A stretch of 64,000 bases of DNA from Fagopyrum homotropicum (lineage: Eukaryota > Streptophyta > Magnoliopsida > Caryophyllales > Polygonaceae), in NCBI GenBank assembly GCA_033239125.1, contig BSWB01000004.1, forward strand, positions 140,983,426 through 141,047,425, given 5' to 3'. The position numbers and the translations under genes are program-made. Position 1 is the stretch's first letter, and every line of letters starts with the position of its first letter. The notes under the pieces are model-generated. The model made no database searches. It had not been told where the DNA came from and saw nothing but the letters and a program-made list of their open reading frames with translations. Below are positions 10,375-19,400 of this stretch, piece by piece.

Positions 10375-11519
10375 ATGGATTTGCTAAAACAACTCATGAC
10401 TACGGTTATTACACTCGCTGAACAAATGAAGAAGCTCGAAACTCGTCCTAGTAAAGAATCTTGGCCAGAATCTCGCCCGAGATCTGACCCGAGATCCATG
10501 TACGAAGTGGGTGGAAGCTCCCAACATCCACCTATGCCACCTCCAATCCCCCAAGGGCCATGTATCACACATACCAATCCTCTTTTTAATGAATCTAACA
10601 ATCTGCACTTTGATGGAGATTTTAAAAAATTAGGAGATGAGGATGATGATGACATGTGGAGAGATTACCCGAGACGTCATTATAATCCACGGAGAGGTCG
10701 TGACTATGATCATTATAGACCTCCCCAAGATAATGACGGAAATGGGAAGGTTAAGGTCAAAATTCCAAGTTTTGAAGGCAAATGCGGTCTTAACGTTTAC
10801 ATGAAGTGGGAGACTAAGATTGAAGAAATCTGGTCTTGCCATAATTTTAATGAGCAAAGGAAGATCCAACTTGTTGTGTTGGAGTTTCAAGGATATGTCT
10901 TAGTCTAGTGGGATCATCTTGTCAAAGAACAAAGAAGAATGCTAGAGCCGGATATCAATACTTGGGAACAAATGAAGACCTTATTGAAAACTAGATTCGT
11001 GCCTCAACACAATGCTAGGGGAGTGAGGCGACAATTTGGAGAACCTCAAGCAAGGTTCCATGAATGTAGAGAAAGTATATACTACCATGCAGATGGAGAT
11101 GGTGTAAGCTAATGTTCAAGAGGATCAGGAGTCTATTATGACTCGATTTTTAAGAATTTTGCATCCTTCATTAGCTAATGAAATTGATTTATATCCATAT
11201 GCTTCAGTGACTAAATTACTACATTTGGCTATAAAGGTAGAGAGGAAAATCAAAGGACGGAACCAAGGATCAAGTTCGTGGAATCTAGATAGGAAATCTC
11301 GACCAAATCAACCAAATCTCAGCCGAGATTCAACCCGAGATTCCCCAAAAGACGAGGGAAAACATTCCACTTCTTATCCAGTATCCATAAATATCTTCCA
11401 CTTAGTCTTGTCCTTTGAATGAGCCTTCAAAGGATAATAAATGGAGCACTTCTAACTCTACTTTACGTTCTAGAAATATTTTATGATGTCAAGGTAGAGG
11501 TCACAACATGAGATATTGT
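10375..11519 (+). pseudogene. Chromovirus gag (capsid and damaged zinc knuckle)
   Basis: The frame from the ATG at 10375 has a Pro-rich N-terminus, an acidic and Arg/Tyr-rich linker, and the retrotransposon gag core (KIPSFEGKCGLNVYMKWE, then an IEEIWSCHNFNEQRK segment). It is interrupted by TAG at 10906-10908, where a Trp is expected. Gag-like sequence continues in shifted frames (11138-11422) to a zinc knuckle remnant, CQGRGHNMRYC, at 11487-11519, in which the first Cys of the CCHC array is lost. An intact gag would form the virus-like particle and package element RNA. Confidence 0.75.
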
Positions 11520-11779
11520 CCTAATAAAAGAGTATTATTTTTAAATCAACAAGGGCAATATGAAAGTGGAGAAGAGCGTGAAAATGATCATATCCATCTC
11601 AATGCATTGCATGAACATGATAGCAATAGCGAAAATGATGAAGGTTGTGAATATGAGCATGGAAAATCTTTAATTGCTAGAAAAACTTTGCATGCTAAGA
11701 TAGCCCATGTGAGGATAATCACAAGGAAAACCTTTTTCATACTAGATATCTGGTTCAAGGAAATGTGTGCAACATGATT

Positions 11780-12060
11780 ATTGATGGTTGTAGTTGTTGT
11801 AACATTGCTAGTGATGAATTGATCACTAAGTTGCAAATCACTAATTTCTATCATCCTAGACCTTATAAATTGCATTGGATGAATAATTGTGGGGAATTGA
11901 AAGTTAATAGACAAGCTAGGATTGCTTTCACTTGAGAAAAACATGAGGATACTTTTGTATGTGATGTTGTGTCTATGCAAGCATGCCCTATCTTATTAAG
12001 GCGTCCATGAGAATTTGATAGAAAAGTCAAACATAACAGTTTTACTAACAAACATTCTTT
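11780..12060 (+). pseudogene. Chromovirus aspartic protease region, decayed
   Basis: Broken frames here read as the retropepsin-like region that follows gag (an IIDGCSCCNIAS-like segment, where an Asp-Ser/Thr-Gly centre is expected, then CDVVSMQACPILL and a FDRKVKHNSFTNKHSFEFNG segment). Several in-frame stops occur. The assignment rests on position and these segments. Confidence 0.6.
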
Positions 12061-12110
12061 TGAGTTCAATGGATAGGCAATTACTCTTAAACCTATGACT
12101 CTCTTGTAGA

Positions 12111-13094
12111 TTGCAAAATATTATGACAAGAAGAAAGAAAAACGCAAGAAAAAAGGAGCGAGAAACATCTTACAAAGAAGAAATCTCGGACAAAACAAAG
12201 AAATCTTGCCCGAGATCTAAAGAATCTCGCCCAGTTAAGAGAAATCATGGTCCAATACATAATCTCGTCCCCGACATACAAATCTCGCCCGAGATTCATT
12301 CTCTAAAGCCTCATCGAGTCCTTTTAGCATCCAAACGGGAATTTCTTGATGATTTTGTTCCTTTGGATACTGTTTTCCCAAGCCTATGTAAAAGTCTTAT
12401 GACTTTGAGTGATGATGTCAATGCTACCTTACCTAAAAATATTTTAAAGACTTTGGATGAGTTTTGTGATGTATTTGCGGATGAGATTCCTCCAGGTCTT
12501 CCACCTTTTCGAGGCATTGAGCATCGAATTGGTTTCATTCCAAGTTCGACACTTCCTAATCGTCCAACATACAGGCAGAGTCCTCATGAAAGTCAGGAAA
12601 TTCAGGATCAAGTGCAAGAGCTTTTGAATAAAGGTTATGTTCGAGAAAGCTTGAGTCCATGTGCGGTTTCAATTCTATTGGTACCTAAGAAGGACAACAC
12701 TTGGAGGATGTGTGTTGATTGTAGAGCAATCAATAACATCACTATCAAGTATCGTCACCCCATTCCCAGATTAGATGACCTGCTAGATGAGCTTAGGGGA
12801 GCTACATTGTTCTCCAAGATTGATCTTAAGAGTGGTTATCATCAAATCCGGATGCAGGAAGGTGATGAATGGAAGACGGCGTTTAAGACTAAGTTTGGTC
12901 TTTATGAGTGGCTAGTTATGCCTTTTTGGTTTGACTAACGCTCATAGTACTTTCATGAGATTGATGAATCATGGCTTACACCATTTCATTGAAAAAATTA
13001 TGGTTGTCTACTTTGATGGCATCCTCATCTACAACAAATCCCTTGAGGAGCATGAGGAACATTTGAGGGAAGTACTCAGAACTCTTAGAATTGA
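12111..13094 (+). pseudogene. Chromovirus reverse transcriptase, broken
   Basis: The frame 12111-12938 carries the upstream segment (DEFCDVFADEIPPGLPPFRG), then reverse transcriptase blocks: LLVPKKDNTWRMCVDCRAIN, the first metal-site region KIDLKSGYHQIRM, and FKTKFGLYEWLVMPF. A one-base insertion near 12930 shifts the frame. The next block has the second metal site as YFDG (13009-13020) where YFDD or YVDD is expected, so one catalytic Asp is gone. The frame is then cut at 13094 by the MITE-like insertion and resumes after 13702. Confidence 0.85.
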
Positions 13095-13699
13095 GTGCCC
13101 GTTTGGTTCCAACTCCGGAAACGAAAACGAATTTAGTCCATATGTATAAGCATGTCCACGGGTCACGGGTACGGGTAAGGGTCGAGGTGATCCTTAGCCG
13201 TGACCCAGCGGGTCGACCCGCAACCGGTCAATTTTGAAAAAAAAAAATTGGATCCAACGGCTAAAATAGCCGTTGGCGGGTCGACCCGGCGTCGACCCGC
13301 CAGGTCATCCCTTTTCCTCTTCTTTTTTTTTTTTTTAAAAAAAACGGGTTTTAAAGAAAAAGGGCCAACCCGCCGACCCGTCGGGTCTGACCCGTGACCC
13401 GGTGGGTTGGCCCTTTTACACGGGTCCGGGTCACCCTTCCCGGACCCTCGACCTGACGGGTCTGACCCGTGGACATGCTTACATATGTATATACTTATTC
13501 ATGAAGTTTTATGGAATCATTCCTTGTGGTTTCATGCAAAATACACTTGTTTTTCCACATTTTGTTTCCCTATAGGGTATCAAAAGTAATCAAATTTCAC
13601 TCCAATTACTTCAAACCATAAGGAATGATTCCAAAAACTTTCATGAACAAGGGTATACATAGATTCGTTTCCATTCCGGAGTTAAAACCAAACGGGCCC
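13095..13699. mobile_element. 605-bp MITE-like insertion with 3-bp duplication TGA
   Basis: The ends are inverted repeats: GTGCCCGTTTGGTTCCAACT on the left against GGGCCCGTTTGGTTTTAACT read from the right. TGA precedes the element at 13092-13094 and follows it at 13700-13702. Removing the element and one TGA restores the reverse transcriptase frame across the junction. A 3-bp duplication and GGGCC-type ends suggest the PIF/Harbinger (Tourist-like) group, although the usual duplication there is TTA/TAA. There is no transposase, so it is non-autonomous. Confidence 0.75.
13149..13479. mobile_element. 331-bp inner MITE-like element nested in the 605-bp one
   Basis: The ends AGCATGTCCACGGGTCA and its exact complement form perfect 17-bp terminal inverted repeats. 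The dinucleotide TA flanks both sides (13147-13148 and 13480-13481). The interior is dominated by GGGTC/GACCC motifs in both orientations and a poly-T/poly-A patch, so the transcript could fold strongly. There is no coding capacity. A TA duplication would fit a Tc1/mariner-like origin, but this is uncertain. Confidence 0.7.
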
Positions 13700-14370
13700 T
13701 GAATCTCTATATGCTAATATTAAGAAACGCAAGTTTACTGATCAAGTTGTTTTCCTTGGATTTGTAGTGAATACAAGAGGTCTATAGGTGTACAAGAATA
13801 AGATCAAAGCCCTCCAAGAATGGCCTATACCTACCACAATCGGTGTTGCCCGATCCTTTCATGGACTAGCAACATTCTATAGACGTTTTGTGCGAGATTT
13901 TAGTACTATTGCATCCCCTCTCACGTCTCTCATGAAGAAGCAAGTACAATTCGAGTGGGGAGAAGCTCAAGAGAAGGCATTTAATAAGTTGAAGAAGCAA
14001 ATGTACCACTTCTAGCACTTTCAGATTTCACCAAACCATTTGAGGTTAAGTGTGACGCGTCAGGAATTGACATTGGAGAAGTTCTCATGCAAGTAAGTCA
14101 CTTGCCTATTTTAGTGAAAAATTGAAAGGAGCATGTTTAGACTATTTAACCTATGATAAGGAATTATATGCTTTATTTTGAGTTTTCAAGACATAACAAC
14201 ATTATCTTTGGCCTAATGAATTCATCCTTAGAATTGATCATGAGTCTCTAGAACACTTTAAGAGTCAAGATAAGTTGGATAGGAGGCATGGTAGATGGAT
14301 GAAGTTTATAAAAAGCATTCCATATATCATCAAGTATAAGAAGGGAAAAGGCTTATCACATGCTGCATCA
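13700..14370 (+). pseudogene. Chromovirus RT thumb/RNase H, decayed
   Basis: After the insertion the frame resumes with an ANIKKRKFTDQVVFLGF-like segment, a stop (TAG near 13786), then 13788-14015 with the connection region (LATFYRRFVRDFSTIASPLT). RNase H follows in shifted frames (ALSDFTKPFEVKCDASGIDIG, with the first catalytic Asp region). The C-terminal half of RNase H is eroded, and the text jumps directly to integrase near 14360. Confidence 0.7.
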
Positions 14371-14804
14371 CATTTCTGTTGGCCTCATATGCTGAAAGAT
14401 GTTGAAAACATGCTTAAGAGATGCATTGTGTGTTTGAAAGCTAAGTCTAGATTAAAACCACATGGTTTGTATACCCCCTTACCTATACCTACTTCACCAT
14501 GACTTGATATTAATATGAACTTTGTTGTAGGATTATCAAGGACTAAGAAGAGGAGAGATTCTATTTTTGTGGGTGTTGACTGTTTTTCTAAAATGTCTCA
14601 CTTTATTGCTTGCCATAAGACTGATGATGCTTATAATGTGGCTAACTTGTTCTTTAGAGAAGTTTTTAGGTTTCATGGAGTACCGCAGACTATTGTGAGC
14701 GATAGAGATCGATGTTAAATTCCTTAGTTTCTTTTGAAAGACTCTTTGGGGAAAGCTAGACACAAGGTTGTTATTTTCAACCCCTAGTCATCCTCAAGCA
14801 GGTG
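14371..14804 (+). pseudogene. Chromovirus integrase, partial
   Basis: The Cys pair of the zinc-binding domain is visible (CIVCLKAKSRL), then a stop, then the catalytic core: MNFVVGLSRTKKRRDSIFVG, GVDCFSKMSHF and VPQTIVSDRDR, which carry the first two acidic residues. The conserved Glu region is not present. The element sequence ends at a SHPQAG-like remnant where the pseudogene of 14805-15303 begins. No chromodomain remains. Confidence 0.75.
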
Positions 14805-15303
14805 AAAATTCGACCAAACCGATATCCATGGCATATCAACTAACAGTAAGCTTCATATCTCTAAGAACAGCAAAAGCTTCAGCCATTCGATTCTTAGGCA
14901 TCTCCTGAGCAACAAGACAAAAGGGCACTCAAGAATCAACCCTAAATTCACCACCAATTTTAACCCCTTCCTTTTTAGCAGATCGTAGAGCTGGGAATGG
15001 AGTTGAAGAAGAGACAATGTGGGCGTGGGAGAGAGGAATAACACGTTGCTTTTTCCGCTAGAGATGCATCCAATTGAGGAGAAATGCAAATGTAAAGGCT
15101 CTTGCTTGGAAGTGAAATTCTTAATCAGGGTTTCAAGTTTGGAAGGGTCGAGAAGTTGGGAGGAGAAGAGGGTAATGTGAGGTCGAGACTCGATTTCGAT
15201 GAGCTGGGTGGTGATTTGGCGGCGAGCAAGCGTGTTCCACAATTTCAAGACCTAATTTTCGAGCTGGATTGAAGTAAAGCTCAATTGCGTAGCCTTGTGA
15301 CAT
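14805..15303 (-). pseudogene. 2'-5' RNA ligase/cyclic phosphodiesterase superfamily pseudogene, copy 1
   Basis: From an ATG at 15303 the minus strand reads MSQGYAIELYFNPA, then a 2-base deletion and a TAG. It continues in another frame with LARRQITTQLIEIESRPHIT, FTSKQEPLHLHFSSIGCISS and NVLFLSPTPTLSLLQLHSQ, and after a further shift MPKNRMAEAF-LRDMKL. The order, and the single visible H-x-T motif (RPHIT), match plant proteins of the LigT-like two-histidine phosphoesterase superfamily; the second H-x-T site is not intact. No introns are visible, so a processed copy is possible. At least three disabling changes occur. It faces a second decayed copy at 15543-15880. Confidence 0.75.
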
Positions 15304-15542
15304 GGCTAAACAATTTGAACCCTATTCAAGTGAAATTATGGAGTGAAGAGAAATTGAGGAAAGAATGATTGCAATCCTTATTGATCCAAGATACAATGGC
15401 GGTCCTTGGAAAGAGAAGCTTGATTAATGGAATTGCTAAAGCCGATTGAAAAGAGGATCTAAACCTATAACTTGAATACTGATGTTAAAATTGGGGGAAA
15501 TCTGGGTGTCGATGAAAAGAGAGAGACCTAGGGTTAGGATCT
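15304..15542. other. Spacer between the inverted pseudogene copies
   Basis: No gene was recognised. The sequence is non-repetitive and would form the loop of a hairpin if the two flanking pseudogene copies were transcribed together. It may include the upstream flank of one copy. Confidence 0.5.
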
Positions 15543-15880
15543 TTCGTTTCACCGCCAAATTTGCTTCCATCGGATGCATCCTTGTCTCCCTGGCGGCAAA
15601 AGTAACGTGTTATTCCTCTCTCCCACCCTCACATTGTCTTTTCTTCAGCTCCATTCCCAGTTCTGCGATATGCTAAAAAAAAAGGAAGGGGTTGAAATTG
15701 GTGATGAATTTAGGGTTGATTCTTGGGTGCCCTTTTATCCTGTTGCTCATAGATGCCTAAGAATCGAATGGCTGAAGCTTTTGCTATTCTCAGAGATATG
15801 AAGCTTCTTAATAGTGGATATCATGATGGTCAAATTTTCACTTGCTAAGGAGTTGTACAACTTTACCCCTGATACCGATC
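15543..15880 (+). pseudogene. 2'-5' RNA ligase superfamily pseudogene, copy 2 (inverted)
   Basis: The plus strand at about 15565-15830 repeats the middle and end of the minus-strand copy: SNVLFLSPTLTLSFLQLHSQ, then EIGDEFRVDSWVPF in a neighbouring frame, then the equivalent of MAEAF-ILRDMKLL and an EFSLAKELYNF-like end. The N-terminal half with the first H-x-T motif is missing. Frameshifts and a stop are present. Differences from copy 1 are scattered, so the duplication is not very recent. Confidence 0.7.
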
Positions 15881-16437
15881 TGTTATATTAACGTATGAAC
15901 AGTAATCCAATTACTAATCTTTTGTCGTACGTTAAGGTACTAAACACTCTAAAAGATAAGATAATGTCTAGACAATTCTTAATCTAAGTGAAAACTTCTA
16001 TCTACGCCAAACAGCCTTAAATAACGCCTCTAGAACAACTGCTCTACTGCTCTACTGTGAAGTGCGAAGTGGGCCTGTGAAGCATGAGCTGACCCAGATA
16101 CACTGCACTCCAGATAAAGGTCCGACCCGAAATTCGACACCTTTCTCCTAGCTCTCTTCTGCTTGCATCATCATCATCATCACTCATCACATCACCAGTC
16201 ATCTTCTCCCCCAACGGCACCTACCGGGGTTCAGCGACTCCGGAGAGAGTTCAGCATTCGATTATCACCCCGTTCTTATCCATCCCGAGATGAACAATAT
16301 TTCCAATTACATTACTGCAATTCTCTCCCAGGTTCTCAATTTGAACACCTCAATTCCCTCTACCAGGTAAAAATTTCTGTTTGACAGTGTGTTTCATTTG
16401 AATTCTTTCTAGCTACTACGGCAAACCCGAAATTTCC
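15881..16437 (+). promoter_or_regulatory. FTSHI2 promoter and 5' leader with an upstream ORF
   Basis: This interval before the FTSHI2 start should contain the promoter and leader. No convincing TATA box was identified. A CAT-repeat tract (16163-16190) begins an upstream ORF (ATG 16163, stop at 16384) encoding MHHHHHHSSHH followed by a Ser/Arg-rich stretch. It ends 53 bp before the main start. If included in the mRNA it could lower translation of FTSHI2. An alternative is a spliced leader, as CAG/GTAAAA occurs at about 16366. Confidence 0.35.
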
Positions 16438-19400
16438 ATGGCCTGCCATGGCGCCATTGCCTCCCAAATCCTCCACCCTTCCCTCTCCATGCTCACCTTC
16501 AACCCCAATCGCCTGAAATTCAAACGCTCTCTTCGTTTCAAGCCGTCAATCTCATGTAATTCCCACCAATCCTCAGATGACGATGACAGAAATCTCCGTA
16601 GACATGGAATGGAGCTGCTCGGTTTATCAGTCACATTTACCGTCGTTTCCTCTTCGTTGTTGTCCTATCCGGCTCTAGCGGCGCCCGCCAAGGTCGCAGG
16701 TGAGAAGAAGCGAGCTACGGCGGTGTCAAAGAAGCAAGAGGCATGGACGCCGGAGCAGGTCAATTCGTGGTCCCAGGGCTTGCCACTGGTAAAAAACCGT
16801 CTACCTTACTCTGATTTGTTGGATTTGAAGTCGACTGGGAGGCTTAAGCATTTGATTAAACCAACAAACGCAGCGTTACGGCGGAATCCTACGGTTGTCC
16901 TGGCAGTGTTGGACGATTCTAGGGTTTTTAGGACCGTTTTGCCTTCAATGGAGGGTAACCCTAGTTTTTGGAGTAGATGGGATGAACTAAGTCTTGATTC
17001 TATGTGTGTTAATGCCTACACCCCACCGACCAAGAGGCCGGAGATCCCTTCTCCCTATCTAGGGTTCTTGCTATGGGGTCCTCGGTGGATGCTTTCCCTC
17101 GCAAAACCTAAAATCCAACCAAAGAAGACCTCAGAGTTGCAGAGGATGAAGGAAGAGATGAAGAGGCAGAAAAAGGAGGAGTCTGAGAGGATTAGGGAGG
17201 AGACAGCTATGATGGAGAGAACAATCAGGGCCCAGAAAAAGATGGAAGAGAGGAGGATCAAGAAGCAGCAGAAGGTTAAGAATCGTCGATTGTCTTTCAC
17301 CCTCGCGACTTTCTATGACAATATGGGGGATTTCTGGAGCCAGGTTGTGAACAACAGCTTTGTGGAGACCCTATGCGGCTTGCTGTTTGCTTTCCTCTTC
17401 TATCAGGTTGTGGTGGTGAACTACAAGAAGCAGAAGAAGGATTATGATGACAGGATAAAGATTGAGAAGGCAGAGGCTGAGGAGCGAAGAAAGATGAGGG
17501 CTCTGGAGAGAGGGCTTGCAGGGTTGGAGCAAGGAGGAGGCGGTGACGATGAGCAGGGTGGCCAGGAGAATTCTTACATGAAGATGGCTAAGGATTTCAT
17601 GCAGTCTGGGGCACGAGTTCGGCTTGCAAAACATAAAAGGTTACCTCAGTACCTGGATAGGGACGTGGATGTCAAATTTACTGATGTTGCTGGGCTTGGC
17701 AAGATAAGGATTGAGCTTGAGGAGATTGTCAAGTTCTTTACTGAAGCAGAGGTTTTTCGGAGAAGAGGAGTGAGAATACCAGGTCAGATTTATTGGTAAA
17801 ATTTTCCAAGCTGATCTTTTGCTTGTTTGAATTAAAATTTAGACTTATGCCCAATTTAGTATTAGATATCCAACTTCTTATACATCTTTAACGGTAAAAG
17901 TGATTTCTTCTTCATTGTATTGGGATCAATAAGTCTTTGCTTTGTGGATCTTGTTCATTATAGGCTGTATAGGGTTGACACAAACTGTTGCTATGATTTA
18001 TATGGTATCAGACACTTTACCAGGAAACGGTCATCATCTATGAAGGGTTCTCAGAGAGGTTATCATTTGCAGTTTAATCTGATGGGTGCATTCAGTAAGA
18101 GTTATTGATAAAGCTATAATAACTTCAAAGAGATCTTATGAGTGAAAAACCTTCTTTGCTTTCCTAATCATTTTTTTTTATGTTTAATCCAGTCCTTGGT
18201 GGAAGGACATGTGATTGCTACTGTACTTGGAAGTGTTCTCCAAGTCTTTGACCTGTGGTCAGGTCTCTGGCTAGGAGTTTCAGGGTAGTTCCTTTTGTCT
18301 ATGTATAGATTAGTTAGAAAGTCGTGCAATGAGAAAATAGCTGGTCAAATAGGATACTCTTGAAGCCATAACTCATTTAAGATTGAATGACAGAATCTTG
18401 AAACTTCCCCTAAATTGTGAGCAGCTACTTATGCATAGTTCTGGTCAACCACGCCCCACTTAAATTTGTTCATTTGGGTCGAGTGTATTCTTTAGTGATG
18501 TTTATGCTGTACAGGTGGTATTCTCCTTTGTGGACCACCTGGTGTAGGAAAGACTTTGTTAGCAAAAGCAGTGGCAGGGGAAGCAGGTGTCAATTTCTTC
18601 TCTATATCTGCTTCTCAGTTTGTGGAGATATATGTTGGTGTTGGTGCTTCACGTGTTCGTGCACTTTACCAGGAAGCCAAGGAAAATGTGAGCTTCTCAT
18701 ATTCATGCACTTCTCTTTTGCTGATAAATTTTTTTGATAACACTCTTTGTGGGTATACTAGCAAAAATTTTTCTCAGCTCACTAGCTATGAGATCTTGTG
18801 GAGTCTGGCTTATGAATTTGTTTTGGTTCATGTTAGGCTCCATCTGTTGTTTTTATTGATGAGTTGGATGCTGTTGGAAGAGAACGTGGTAGAATAAAGG
18901 GTTCAGGTGGACAGGAACGTGATGCTACTCTCAATCAGGTTTGACGAGATGACATCCTTCTTCCTTTTTCATTTACATGTACTTAGGTTAATTCTAGGAA
19001 TTCATCTAAATTGTTTTTCTTAACTGTCCCAGCTCCTTGTATGTTTGGATGGCTTTGAAGGCCGGGGGGATGTGATTACTATTGCCTCAACGAACAGACC
19101 TGACATTCTAGATCCGGCACTAGTCAGACCTGGAAGGTTTGACAGAAAGATTTTCATCCCTAAGCCGAGTCTCACCGGGAGAGTAGAGATTCTGAAGGTG
19201 CAGTTCCTCTGTTACAGTACAATTTACAATGTCTCTGTATACTGTCATGCTATGTCTATTAGCTTACCTATTTGTACATATTGGCCCTTTTACTGGTTCC
19301 TTCTGTCATCAGGTTCATGCTCGTAAGAAAAAAATGGCCGAAGATGTGGACTACATGGCTGTTGCTAAAATAACTGAAGGAATGGTTGGTGCAGAGCTTG

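Larger units (their letters stand above)
9628..14804 (+). mobile_element. Ty3/gypsy chromovirus-like element, truncated and decayed
   Basis: The order gag, zinc knuckle, protease, reverse transcriptase, RNase H, integrase on one strand is that of Ty3/gypsy. No LTR pair was found. The 3' end stops inside integrase at about 14804, where a pseudogene begins. The leader at 9628-10374 has no recognisable gene but is rich in CTCGGCC/CCGAGAT-type repeats. A MITE-like insertion splits the reverse transcriptase region, and a deletion removes the end of RNase H and the start of integrase (about 14350). Confidence 0.8.

Noticed and set aside
16416..17634. Minus-strand ORFs opposite FTSHI2 exon 1
   Set aside because: They are shadows of the strongly coding plus strand and have no recognisable domain.
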